DNA of 64,000 bases, from positions 1 to 64,000 of the forward strand of contig JAEUKC010000388.1 in NCBI GenBank assembly GCA_016794445.1. The letters are read 5' to 3'. Positions 38,423 to 47,186 of this stretch are shown in pieces. Below the pieces are notes generated by a model, which made no database searches, had not been told where the DNA came from, and saw only the letters and a list, made by a program, of their open reading frames with translations. The translations under genes and the position numbers were made by a program. Source of the stretch: JADJMO01 sp016794445 (GTDB lineage: Bacteria > Myxococcota_A > Polyangia > Polyangiales > JADJMO01). The stretch's first letter is position 1. The number at the start of each line of letters is the position of its first letter.

Positions 38423-40275
38423 GCGAAGAGAACAAAGAGGGGGGCAAGGGCGCGCTCGAGGGCTTCCGCGAGCGCAAGGTCGACGTGACCGTCACCGTGC
38501 AAGACCTGGCCGACGTCGCCAAGTCGCTCGGCGCGGGCACGCTCCACGATCGCATCCAGGGCGATCTCGTGAAGAAGCTCGAAGAAGACCGCTTCCACCT
38601 CGTGGTGGTCGGCGAGTTCAACCACGGCAAGACCACGTTCGTGAACGCGTTGCTCGGCGCGGCCGTGCTGCCGACCGGCGTCACGCCCACGACGGCCACC
38701 ATCCACCACCTGCGTCACGCCGCCGAGCCCTCGGCCAAGGTCGTGATGGAGGGCGGCGAGGAGCGGCCCATCCCGTTCGACGGCGTGCGCGCGTTCGTCG
38801 TCGGCGGCGAGAACCCGGTCGACAAGGTCTCGCACCTCGAGGTGAGCTACCCGGCGCCGCTGCTCGAGGAGCGCATCGTGCTGGTCGACACCCCAGGCGT
38901 GAACGACCTCTCGCTCCAGCGCGCCGACATCACCTACAGCTACATCCCGCAGTCCGACGCGGTGCTGTTCCTGCTCGACGCGGGGCAGATCCTCAAGGAG
39001 AGCGAGCGCGCGTTCCTGCAGGACAAGGTGATCGGTCAGTCGCGCGACAAGATCATCTTCGTCATCACCAAGTGGGACATCCTCGCCGACGACGAGCGCG
39101 TCGAGGCGTTCGAGTACGCGAAGACCCAGCTCGCCAAGCTCGTGTCGAACCCCGTGGTGTTCCCGGTCAGCGCGCAGAAGGCCCTCGCGGGCGACGCCGA
39201 CGCGAGCGGCATGAAGCACCTGGTCGACCACCTCACCCGGTTCCTCGCCGAGCAGCGGGGCCGCATCCTGCTCGACAACGCGCTCGGAGAGGCGCTCGCC
39301 GCGAGCGAGACCCTGGTCAAGGGCGTCGATGCCAAGCGCCGGGCCCTCGTGATGGACGAGCAGGAGCTCGCGCGCCGCATCTCGGCCATCGAGAGCGACC
39401 TCGCCGGCCAGGGCTCCACCATCGAGCAGCGCCGCGCCAAGATCCGCGAGGACGTGAGCGCCGTGCGCGCCTGGGCGCGCCGCGACCTCGACCGCTTCGT
39501 CGACGACGCCACCCGCGTGGTCACCTCGCAGATCGACGCGGCCGACCCGGAGGACGTCAAGACGTTCTACCAGCCGTTCCTCGAGCACGTGGTGCGCACC
39601 TGGGCCGAGGCGGAGACCAAGGAGGTCGCCGCGGCGCTCGAGGCCATCGCCGAGCGCACCATCGCCCTCGTGAAGGACGACGCCACGGCCACCGCCAAGC
39701 GCCTGCACGACCAGTTCGGGCCGCTGCCCAAGAACAAGATCGAGATCGACAGCTTCGTCCTCGACATGGGCACCTACGTGGCGCTCAGCATGGGGCTCGG
39801 CGCGATCATCTCGCAGGCCTGGATCTTCGGCATCGTCATGCTGGTCGCCGCGCCGGTGCTCGGCAAGATCGCCAAGGACCGCATCGCGAGCGAGTACAAG
39901 CGCAAGGCCAAGGAGAAGACCCCGGAGATCCTCCGCGAGATCGCGGCCAAGGTCGGCCCCAAGATCGACGAGATGGTCAACGAGTTCTCCGACAAGCTCG
40001 ACGCCTGGGTCGTCTCCGCCAGCGAAGATCTGCACCGCGAGCTACTCGAGGTGCTCAAGTCGGCCAAGTCGGCGCGCGCCGAGGGCGCCGAGAAGAGCAC
40101 CACCGAGGTGGCCGTGGTCGAGGCGGCGGGCGAGAAGCTCACCAAGACCAAGTCGCGCCTCGAGGAGCTGCGCGCCGCGCTGTGGGGCGACGCGGTCAAG
40201 GGGCAGGAGGCCGAGGCCAAGGAGAGCGCGATGCCACCCGTGAGCGTGGTCAACGCCCAGGGCGGCGACGCCTGA
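38419..40275 (+). CDS. Bacterial dynamin-like GTPase
   Basis: A 618-residue large GTPase. The G domain has G1 VVVGEFNHGKTTF, Thr-rich switch (GVTPTTATIHHL), G3 VLVDTPGVND and G4 VITKWDIL. A long helical region (~290-450, many Glu/Arg/Ala residues) is followed by a hydrophobic hairpin (~455-490, MGLGAIISQAWIFGIVMLVA) and a charged C-terminal helix. This layout matches bacterial dynamin-like proteins that remodel membranes. It has no adjacent second dynamin copy, as often seen, but is coupled to an M48 peptidase instead. Function in this organism is unknown. Confidence 0.87.
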   Translation: MSEENKEGGKGALEGFRERKVDVTVTVQDLADVAKSLGAGTLHDRIQGDLVKKLEEDRFHLVVVGEFNHGKTTFVNALLGAAVLPTGVTPTTATIHHLRHAAEPSAKVVMEGGEERPIPFDGVRAFVVGGENPVDKVSHLEVSYPAPLLEERIVLVDTPGVNDLSLQRADITYSYIPQSDAVLFLLDAGQILKESERAFLQDKVIGQSRDKIIFVITKWDILADDERVEAFEYAKTQLAKLVSNPVVFPVSAQKALAGDADASGMKHLVDHLTRFLAEQRGRILLDNALGEALAASETLVKGVDAKRRALVMDEQELARRISAIESDLAGQGSTIEQRRAKIREDVSAVRAWARRDLDRFVDDATRVVTSQIDAADPEDVKTFYQPFLEHVVRTWAEAETKEVAAALEAIAERTIALVKDDATATAKRLHDQFGPLPKNKIEIDSFVLDMGTYVALSMGLGAIISQAWIFGIVMLVAAPVLGKIAKDRIASEYKRKAKEKTPEILREIAAKVGPKIDEMVNEFSDKLDAWVVSASEDLHRELLEVLKSAKSARAEGAEKSTTEVAVVEAAGEKLTKTKSRLEELRAALWGDAVKGQEAEAKESAMPPVSVVNAQGGDA

Positions 40276-40289
40276 TCTACGATGGGAGG

Positions 40290-41525
40290 ATGACGGCGCT
40301 CCGGCAACGCATCCTCCTCGCCCTCGGCGCGCCGGTCGTCGCGCTCGGCTGTCCCCGCGAACCCGTCCTGGGCGCGGGGACGGACGCGTCTCTGCCCTCG
40401 GCGTCGACGGCGTCGTCCGCCTCGTCGTCCACGAGCGTCGAGGAGGAGACGGGCCCTGTGCCCGACGTGGGTCCGACCGTGGTCGACACTGGTGTGGTCG
40501 ACACCGGTGTGGTCGACAGCGGCACCGCGGACGCGGCGTCCGCCAAGAAGGCCGCGAAGGTCACCTACACGCAGTACAAGCCCAAGGTCGCCCCACCCAA
40601 CTACTGCCCGCAGACCTCGACGGCGCAGTGCATGTCGCTCGACGACGCGGTCTACCAGAGCACGTTCCCGAACGTTCCCGCGACCAAGCCCAAGGTCTGT
40701 CCCCCCCAGCTCGCCGAGGCCTGCCCCTGCCACCCCGCGGCGCCGATGGGCTGCCATGGTGGAGTCGGGCCGCCACCCATGTGCTCGGTCGCGCTCCTCG
40801 GCGACGTCACCACCGCCGAGCGCAAGAAGACCAAGACCGACGTGTGCTGCTACGAGACCCAGCAGGTGTGCGTCCCGCCGTGGGTCGGTCGCGCCCTCCG
40901 CGCCGAGGCCAGGGACGTGATCGCCGACGTCACGGTCCGTGACGACTGGGCGAAGGGCGGTCCCACCGATGGCCTCCGCTCCGTGCGCTTCCTCCGCGCA
41001 GCGCTCGGCGAGCACGCCGCCATCGCCTCGTTCTCGCTCACCGCGCTCGCCCTCCTGGCCCACGGCGCGCCCGCCGAGCTCGTCGCCGACACCCACCGGG
41101 CCGCGCTCGACGAGGTGGAGCACGCCCGCCTCATGTTCGGGCTCGCGGGCCAGGGGCTCGGGCCGGGCGCGCTCGCGCTGCCGCCGCTGCGGATCCCGAC
41201 GGCGGTCGAGCTCGTGACGTCCACCTTCCGCGACGCCTGCGTGCAGGAGACGATCGGCGCCGTCGCCGTGCGCGCCGAGGCCGAGGAAGAGACCGATCCC
41301 GCCGTGCGCGCCGCGCTCGAGACCATCGCCGACGACGAGGAGCGCCACGCGATCCTCGCCTACCGCACGCTCGCCTGGGCGCTCTCCGTCAGCGGCGAGG
41401 CGGGTCGCGCGGCGCTGCGGTCGGAGCTCGCCGCGCTCGACTCGACGGCGCCGCTCGTCACCGAGCTCGTCGTCCCGTGTGCGGAGGCCGCGCTCTCCGC
41501 CGGTGCGCTAGCCTCCCTCTCATGA
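40290..41525 (+). CDS. Lipoprotein with C-terminal diiron ferritin-like domain
   Basis: A 411-residue protein. A signal with lipobox (PVVALGC) is followed by a Ser/Ala and Asp-Thr-Gly linker (~28-85) and a Cys-rich middle (~105-200, including CPCHPAAPMGC and CCYETQQVC). The last ~170 residues are a four-helix ferritin-like bundle with all six expected iron ligands: Glu241, Glu275xxHis278, Glu320 and Glu350xxHis353. It may therefore bind a di-iron centre and act on oxygen or peroxide at the envelope. Strong ribosome site GGGAGG. Its stop overlaps the start of the OsmC-family gene (ATGA), supporting a shared oxidative-stress role. Confidence 0.8.
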   Translation: MTALRQRILLALGAPVVALGCPREPVLGAGTDASLPSASTASSASSSTSVEEETGPVPDVGPTVVDTGVVDTGVVDSGTADAASAKKAAKVTYTQYKPKVAPPNYCPQTSTAQCMSLDDAVYQSTFPNVPATKPKVCPPQLAEACPCHPAAPMGCHGGVGPPPMCSVALLGDVTTAERKKTKTDVCCYETQQVCVPPWVGRALRAEARDVIADVTVRDDWAKGGPTDGLRSVRFLRAALGEHAAIASFSLTALALLAHGAPAELVADTHRAALDEVEHARLMFGLAGQGLGPGALALPPLRIPTAVELVTSTFRDACVQETIGAVAVRAEAEEETDPAVRAALETIADDEERHAILAYRTLAWALSVSGEAGRAALRSELAALDSTAPLVTELVVPCAEAALSAGALASLS

Positions 41526-41917
41526 TCGACGCCGAGACCGAGACGCCGAACGAGTACCCCCAGATCCTGAAGGTGCGTGGCCACACGTTCCGCGCCGACG
41601 TCGGGCCCGCGGAGGGCAGCGCGGACAGCGCGCCCGGACCGCACGACTACTTCGACGCGGCCCTCGCCTCCTGCAAGACGCTCACGGCGACGTGGTACGC
41701 GAAGCGCAACGGCATCCCCCTCGAGCGGGTCGAGGCCCACGTCGAGCGCGACGACAAGGAGGAGCGCAAGGGCAAATACGTGCTCCACGTGAAGCTCGCC
41801 TTCCACGGTCCGCTCGACGAGGCCCAGCGCCAGAAGCTCTACGACGTGGTCGCGCGCTGCCCCGTGCACAAGCTCATGACGAGCGTCGACGTGCAGATCG
41901 AGACCGCCCCGCTCTGA
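41522..41917 (+). CDS. OsmC-family protein
   Basis: A 131-residue OsmC/Ohr-type protein, a dimeric thiol hydroperoxide reductase family. The two expected cysteines are present: ALASCKTLTATW (Cys51) and VVARCPVHKLM (Cys115), and the helix with ARCPVHKL typical of OsmC follows. It is translationally coupled to the ferritin-like lipoprotein by a 4-base overlap. It converges with the PMT-like gene, with only four bases between the stop codons. Confidence 0.88.
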   Translation: MIDAETETPNEYPQILKVRGHTFRADVGPAEGSADSAPGPHDYFDAALASCKTLTATWYAKRNGIPLERVEAHVERDDKEERKGKYVLHVKLAFHGPLDEAQRQKLYDVVARCPVHKLMTSVDVQIETAPL

Positions 41918-41921
41918 GCGG

Positions 41922-43385
41922 TCACGTCCCTGAGACGATGGCGCCCCGCCGCGCGAGCCCCGCCGCCAGCAGGGCGAAGGCGGGCGAGGCCACGAGGTGG
42001 TAGCGATCCTCGCCGAAGAACAGGGCGTGGGTGAGCAGCGTGGTGAGGATCACCCCTGCGATCGCCCACTCCGTCGGGTCTCGGCGCGGCGCGCCCGGGA
42101 CCCATGGCAGCAATGGCAGCAAGCACGCCGCCACGCCGAGCGGCCACACGCGCGGGGTCGCGAGGTCGGCCGAGAGGCCCAGCAGGATCGCGAGCCCGAC
42201 CAGCAGCGCGAGCTGGACGCGGCGCGCGCGGCGGTCTTCTCCGCGGTCCACGCCGCCGAGGGCGGCCAGCGCGGCGAGCGTGACCAGCAGGTGGTTGAAG
42301 CCGGTGAGCAGCTTGCCGATCACGATGTGTGCGCCCGCGCTCACCGCGTCCGGGCGGGCCTCGCGGAGGTAGTTGATGGGGAACCACTCCGCGTCGAGCG
42401 TGTAGTGCAGCTTGGCGGGCACGAGCGAGAGCCAGTGGCCCGGGTGCGCCTTGATGATCCGGGTGCCGTACCTGAACCAGCAACGGTCCTGGGCCACCTG
42501 GCCGCCCTCGTCGCAGCTCGGGCCGCCCTCGGGCGTGTGGCCCACCAGGAACTCGAACTTGCCGGTCGCGCCGGGCGCGCTGCCGATGACCAGGTTCCAG
42601 CCGGCGTTGGTCGACACGAACGCGCAGGCGTCCATGACCCGGCAGTTGCGCACCGTCCACGGCGCGACCACCGCGAGCGCGCACGCGGACACGACCGCCG
42701 ACCGCGCGATCCAGCGCGCGGCCGCGCGAGCGAAGGCCTCTCCCGCGCGGCGCAGCACGCCATCGTGCACGAGCAGCGCGACGAACGGCGCGAGCAGGAT
42801 CACGTTGGGCCGGACGAGGGTGGCGAGGCCGAGGAGCACGCCGGCGAGCACCGGCCCCGAAGCGAGGTTCTTGCCGCGGCGGGCCGCGAGCAGCGCGCCG
42901 AACATGAGCAGCGCGGCGAGCGGCTCGGTCATCAGGGCGCCCGCGTAGAGCACGAGCCCGGGGTGCAGCGCGACCAGGAGCCCCGCGATCGTGGCGCGCC
43001 GCTCGTCCTCGAACAGCGCGCGCGCGAGCCGGTGCGCGACCGCGGCCAGGAGTGCTCCGGTGATCGCGTTCACGATCGGCCCGACCAGCGTGCCCGGGCC
43101 GACCACGCGGTAGACGAGGGAGAGCAGCCCTGGATAGCCGATCGGGTAGTGGGCCCACGCGAGCCACGCGACGCGCTCCTCGCCCGTCGGCGTGCCGAGG
43201 TGGAGGTCCTCGCTGTAGCCGAGCCCCGCGGCCAGGCGGCGCGCGCCGAGATCGTAGTAGTAGCCGTCCCAGACCGGCTCGGCCGGCAAGAGCAGCACGA
43301 CGAGGAGCCGGGCGAGCAGCGCCGCCGCGGCCACGTCGAGGGTTCTTCGCCAGCCCCCGGGCAGCGACGACACGGCGAGCCTCAT
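41922..43385 (-). CDS. GT-C type (PMT/ArnT-like) glycosyltransferase
   Basis: A 487-residue integral membrane protein with about ten hydrophobic helices. The first loop holds the acidic WDGYYYDLGARRLAAG segment typical of GT-C transferases that use polyprenyl-phosphate sugars, followed by AHYPIGYPGLLSL. The segment VAPWTVRN is also usual in this family. Acceptor and sugar are unknown. It is the third gene of an operon after manC and the MinD/HTH fusion; its start overlaps the fusion's stop (ATGA). With a mannose-nucleotide enzyme in the same operon, mannosylation of lipids or proteins is plausible. Confidence 0.75.
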   Translation of the reverse strand: MRLAVSSLPGGWRRTLDVAAAALLARLLVVLLLPAEPVWDGYYYDLGARRLAAGLGYSEDLHLGTPTGEERVAWLAWAHYPIGYPGLLSLVYRVVGPGTLVGPIVNAITGALLAAVAHRLARALFEDERRATIAGLLVALHPGLVLYAGALMTEPLAALLMFGALLAARRGKNLASGPVLAGVLLGLATLVRPNVILLAPFVALLVHDGVLRRAGEAFARAAARWIARSAVVSACALAVVAPWTVRNCRVMDACAFVSTNAGWNLVIGSAPGATGKFEFLVGHTPEGGPSCDEGGQVAQDRCWFRYGTRIIKAHPGHWLSLVPAKLHYTLDAEWFPINYLREARPDAVSAGAHIVIGKLLTGFNHLLVTLAALAALGGVDRGEDRRARRVQLALLVGLAILLGLSADLATPRVWPLGVAACLLPLLPWVPGAPRRDPTEWAIAGVILTTLLTHALFFGEDRYHLVASPAFALLAAGLARRGAIVSGT

Positions 43386-45013
43386 CCGCCGCGGATCTCG
43401 AGCAGATCGCGGGCCCTTCGCAGGTAGGTGCGGGCGACCTGGGTGGGGTCGAGACGCAGGAACTTGGCGTACTCCGCCACGAACCCGCGCACGTAGACCA
43501 GCGACGGCAGCTCGGAGAAGGTCTCGGTCTCGATCGCCGCGAGGTGGGTGTGGGGGACCTTGGTCTTCTGGGCGATCTCCTCGAGGGTGATGCCGCGGGA
43601 CTCGCGCACGCGCTTGAGCAGCGCGCCGCTCCACTCGGTGTCGGGGCCGAGCTCGCGCGAGACGCTCACCTGCAGCTCGCGCAGCTCCGCGGCCTGCGCC
43701 TCGCTGACCACCCGATCGGCGGGCGAGGGGGGCGCGGGGCCGCCCTCGTGGTTCGGGAACACCGACACGTCGTACGCGCGACGCCGGGCGGGATCGAGCA
43801 GCACGTCTTCGGCCTCGGAGAGCCCGGCGTGCTCGCGATCGAGCTCCTCGCGCGTGTAGAGGGACACGGTCGGCAGGCCGCCGTGCGCGTACACCTCGCG
43901 CTGCCGCTTCACCGCGCGGCGCACCTCTTCTTCGCTCGCACCGCGCGGGATGAGCAGACGCTCGTAGTGGGTGGCCTCGCCGGGGAGCGGCGGCGCTTCG
44001 AGGCCGAGCTCGCGCAGGCGGTGGGGCAGCACCGCGAGCAGGCGCCGCGCGACGCGCTCGACGCACCGGCCGGCCTTGGAGCTCGGGTTGTCGACGAGGA
44101 GCGGCGAGCGGTGGCGGTTGGCGAGCCAGACCGCGTCGTCGTGCTCGACGTGCCCGATCGGATCGAGGGTGACGCCGAGGCGGCGCTCGGCGACCTGGGT
44201 CATCCACGGCCCGAGCTCGAGGTCGCTCTTGACGCGGACCTGGTTGATCACGAGCCGCGGGCGCATGCGCGCGAGGGTCTGCCCGGCGAGCTCGCCGAGC
44301 GGCGCATCGAGCCGGGCGAAGTGCTTGCACAGCTCGATGGGCAGCGGCAGGCGCGGAAGGTCGCCGAGCAGGCGGTCGAGCGTGCGCAGGCGCAGGCGAT
44401 CGGGGTGCAGGGCGCGCCGCAGATCGCGCACGAACACCGCGCGGATGAAGCGGTAGGCCGTCTCGACCGCCGCGGGCTCGGGCACCGTGACGACGACGCC
44501 GAGGTCGGCCGCGAGGAACAGATCGCAGGCCGAGGCGCTCGTGCCCGGGCCGACGTCGATGACGATGTCGTCGTCGACCAGCGCGCGCAGCATGGCGAGC
44601 AGGCGGGTCTTCTTGGCGGTCTTGAGCGAGCCACCCTCGCTCGACTCGACCGGCGCGCAGAACAGCCGCAGGCCCGGGACGTTGGTCTCGCTGAGCGCGC
44701 TCTCGAGCTGCTTGGGCGGCGCGGTGGAGGCCGGGTCGCGCGTGCGCGCGAACTCGGGCAACGGCTTGGGCGCCTCGACCCCGAGCGAGAGGTGCAGGTT
44801 CGCGCCGGTCGGATCGGCGTCGACCAGGACCACGCGCTTGCCGAGCTGCGCGAGATACACCGCGAGGCTCTGCGCGACGAACGACTTGCCGATGCCGCCC
44901 TTGCCGCCGCCCACGGCGAACACCCGCCGCGTGGAGGGCGGCAGCTCTTCGCGCCGGGCCTCTCGCGGGTCGAGCGGCAAGAAGCCCTCGGCCGGGAGCT
45001 CGCGCGTGCTCAC
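43382..45013 (-). CDS. MinD/ParA-like ATPase fused to a J-like segment and RodZ-type helix-turn-helix
   Basis: A 543-residue fusion. Residues ~30-330 are a SIMIBI ATPase with deviant Walker A (GKGGIGKS), VVLVDADPTGANLH and Walker B-like DDDIVIDVGPG. Residues ~349-415 resemble a degenerate DnaJ domain ending LLDPARRRAYDV but without HPD. Residues ~462-530 are a HTH_25 domain (LLKRVRESRGITLEEIAQKT, then YVRGFVAEYAKFLRLDP), close in pattern to RodZ and to the gene at 56425, but with no transmembrane helix. GTG 45013 is the start and overlaps the manC stop. MinD-like proteins position complexes at the membrane; here it may link surface glycosylation or pili to cell polarity (inference). Confidence 0.82.
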   Translation of the reverse strand: MSTRELPAEGFLPLDPREARREELPPSTRRVFAVGGGKGGIGKSFVAQSLAVYLAQLGKRVVLVDADPTGANLHLSLGVEAPKPLPEFARTRDPASTAPPKQLESALSETNVPGLRLFCAPVESSEGGSLKTAKKTRLLAMLRALVDDDIVIDVGPGTSASACDLFLAADLGVVVTVPEPAAVETAYRFIRAVFVRDLRRALHPDRLRLRTLDRLLGDLPRLPLPIELCKHFARLDAPLGELAGQTLARMRPRLVINQVRVKSDLELGPWMTQVAERRLGVTLDPIGHVEHDDAVWLANRHRSPLLVDNPSSKAGRCVERVARRLLAVLPHRLRELGLEAPPLPGEATHYERLLIPRGASEEEVRRAVKRQREVYAHGGLPTVSLYTREELDREHAGLSEAEDVLLDPARRRAYDVSVFPNHEGGPAPPSPADRVVSEAQAAELRELQVSVSRELGPDTEWSGALLKRVRESRGITLEEIAQKTKVPHTHLAAIETETFSELPSLVYVRGFVAEYAKFLRLDPTQVARTYLRRARDLLEIRGG

Positions 45014-46065
45014 AAGAGCTCGCTCCGCCCCTGCGCCTTGAGCGCGTCGACCACGGCGCGCACGTCCTGCGCGCGCTCGCGCGGCATGACCAGGATCGCG
45101 TCTTCGGTCTCGACCACCACGAGGTCGGAAACGCCCACCAGCGCCACCATCTTCTGGGCGCGCACGAGGTTGCCGTTCGCGTCGACGAGGACCGCGTGTC
45201 GAGGCGCGGCGTTGCCCTTCTCGTCCTTGTCGGCGAGCTCCCAGGTGGACTCCCAGCTGCCGACGTCGCTCCAGCCGAAATCGCCGGGGACCACGCCGAT
45301 GTTGCCGGCCGTCGCGCCGACGCGCTCGACGACGCCGTAGTCGATGCTGATCGAGGGCAGGCGCGGGAACACCTCGCCGGTGTTGGCCGCGGTCATCCCC
45401 GCGAGCCCCTGCGCGAGCTCCGGCAGGTGCGCCGCGATCGCCGCGCGCATGGCGCTCGCGCGGAAGAAGAACATGCCGCTGTTCCACAGGAACCGGCCGC
45501 TCGCGAGGTACTCCTTGGCGCGGGCGAGGTCGGGCTTCTCGACGAAGCGGAGCACCTCGCGCGCGCCCTCCACCTCGGCGATCGCCGCCGCGGTCTCGAT
45601 GTATCCGAAGCCCGTGTCGGGGCGGGTCGGCGAGATGCCGATGGTGGCGAGCTCGCGCCGCTCGGCGACCGCGAGGGCGCGGTCCACGGCGGCGGCGAAG
45701 CCCGCGGCGTCGGTCACGTGCTGGTCGCTCGGCAGCACCGCGACGACGGCCGACGGATCGCGCGCGAGGATGACGTCGGTCGCCCAGCCGATGCAGGGGG
45801 CGGTGTTGCGCGGCGCGGGCTCGGCGAGCAGGTTCGCGGGGAGGAGCGCCGGGAGCTCCCGCGCGGTGGCTTCGGCGAGGGCCGCGGCGGTGACGACGAT
45901 CACCCGCGACGGGTCGATGCGCTGCGAGATCCGGCGAAAGGTGGCCGCGAGCAGCGACTCACCACCCTGTACGAGGGGGAGCAGCTGCTTCGGCCTGCGC
46001 AGCCGCGAAGCCGGCCAGAACCGCGTGCCCGAGCCCCCCGCCATGATGACCGCCCACGTTCCCAT
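45010..46065 (-). CDS. manC: Mannose-1-phosphate guanylyltransferase
   Basis: A 351-residue enzyme that makes GDP-mannose from GTP and mannose-1-phosphate for surface polysaccharide or glycoprotein synthesis. The signature GGSGTRFWPASR at the N-terminus, the metal/sugar site in AVLPSDQHV, GFGYIE and the Lys in RFVEKPDLARA are all present. It lacks the phosphomannose isomerase cupin domain of the long type II form. ATG 46065 is used; an upstream extension has no support. It starts the operon with the MinD/HTH fusion and the PMT-like transferase. Confidence 0.93.
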   Translation of the reverse strand: MGTWAVIMAGGSGTRFWPASRLRRPKQLLPLVQGGESLLAATFRRISQRIDPSRVIVVTAAALAEATARELPALLPANLLAEPAPRNTAPCIGWATDVILARDPSAVVAVLPSDQHVTDAAGFAAAVDRALAVAERRELATIGISPTRPDTGFGYIETAAAIAEVEGAREVLRFVEKPDLARAKEYLASGRFLWNSGMFFFRASAMRAAIAAHLPELAQGLAGMTAANTGEVFPRLPSISIDYGVVERVGATAGNIGVVPGDFGWSDVGSWESTWELADKDEKGNAAPRHAVLVDANGNLVRAQKMVALVGVSDLVVVETEDAILVMPRERAQDVRAVVDALKAQGRSELL

Positions 46066-46139
46066 GCCCTCGGTTTCGGCCGATGCGCTGCGGCCGTCAA
46101 CCCCGCTAGGCTGAGGCGAGCGTAAGCGAGCCGAAGCAT

Positions 46140-46161
46140 CGGCCGCCTCCATGGGCGGCCG
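46140..46161. repeat. Copy 1 of a 22-base palindromic repeat
   Basis: CGGCCGCC, six bases, then GGCGGCCG forms a near-perfect hairpin. The same 22 bases occur in the reverse direction at 62183-62204, 16 kb away. Both copies continue into a short GCTCGC-rich flank on the same side of the repeat. This copy lies between the divergent manC and coiled-coil genes. Confidence 0.6.
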
Positions 46162-46181
46162 AGAGGGATACTCTACCCCCG

Positions 46182-47087
46182 ATGGCCTCTGCGTTCGACG
46201 AAGCCCGCCTCGCCCTCTACGCCGCCTCCCCCGCCGACTTCGTCGCGCGTCGCAAGGAGCTGTCGGCCGCGCTCAAGGGTGCCGGCGATCCCGGTGGCGC
46301 GCGCCTGCTCGGGGCGATGCCGAAGCCCAACGCGCCGGCGTGGGCGGTCAACCACCTGTACCGCGCGGGCGCGCTCGCCAAGGTCATGCAGGCCGGGCAC
46401 GACAACCGCAGGGCGCAGGGGAACATGGCCGCGGGCAAGCTCGACGCGAAGGGCGCGCGCGAGGCGCAGGACGCCCACCGCGCGGCCCTCGCCGAGGCCG
46501 GCAAGCTCGCGCGCCAGGCGCTCAGCGACGCGGGGCTCGGCGGCACCGACGCGGTGGAGGCGAAGGTCGTCGCGCTCCTGCAGGCCATCTCGCTGCGGGG
46601 CTCGTTCGCGCCGTACCCCGAGGGCTGCCTCGCGGGCGAGGTGGAGTCGCCCTCGCTCGACGAGATGCTCGACGGCCTCGTCGACGCGCCGCCCGCCCCG
46701 GTCGCGCCCGCCCCCGCGCCGGTGAAGGCCGCCGCTCCGCCGAAGGTCGTCGAGGATCCCGCCGTCCTCGCCGCTCGCGCCGCCGAGGCCCGGGCGAAGG
46801 AGGCCGCGGAGCAAGAGCGCCGCCGAAGGGACGCCGAGCGCGCCGCGGCCCGCGCGATCGTCGAGCAGACGGAGGGGCGCCTCCGCGACGCGCGCGACGC
46901 CCACGCGGTCGCCCGCCATCGCCACGAGCGCACGCGCGCGGCGGTCGCGGAGGCCGAGGCCGTGCTCGCCAAGGCCCGCGACGCCGCCGCCCACGCCGAG
47001 GCGCAGCTCCGCGCCACGGAGGGCGTGGTCGAGGGCGCCGAGCGCGAGGTCGGCGCCGCCCAGGCCGCGCTCACCGCGCTCGGCTGA
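46182..47087 (+). CDS. Ala/Glu/Arg-rich coiled-coil protein of unknown function
   Basis: A 301-residue protein with no signal peptide. The N-terminal half is helical and contains MPKPNAPAWAVNHLYR, a motif seen in uncharacterised proteins of GC-rich bacteria. A Pro/Ala linker (~168-190, APAPAPVKAAAPP) separates it from a long coiled coil (~195-298) built from Ala-Glu-Arg heptads. No enzymatic motif. It is divergent from manC. Confidence 0.65.
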   Translation: MASAFDEARLALYAASPADFVARRKELSAALKGAGDPGGARLLGAMPKPNAPAWAVNHLYRAGALAKVMQAGHDNRRAQGNMAAGKLDAKGAREAQDAHRAALAEAGKLARQALSDAGLGGTDAVEAKVVALLQAISLRGSFAPYPEGCLAGEVESPSLDEMLDGLVDAPPAPVAPAPAPVKAAAPPKVVEDPAVLAARAAEARAKEAAEQERRRRDAERAAARAIVEQTEGRLRDARDAHAVARHRHERTRAAVAEAEAVLAKARDAAAHAEAQLRATEGVVEGAEREVGAAQAALTALG

Positions 47088-47186
47088 GGGTCAAGTCAAT
47101 TGCGCAAATCAAATGCGGTTGTGGCGTTGACGGCGGCAGACCGACGCGGCCTTGCGGACGCGAGGCGGCCAAGCAAGCCTCGCCGC

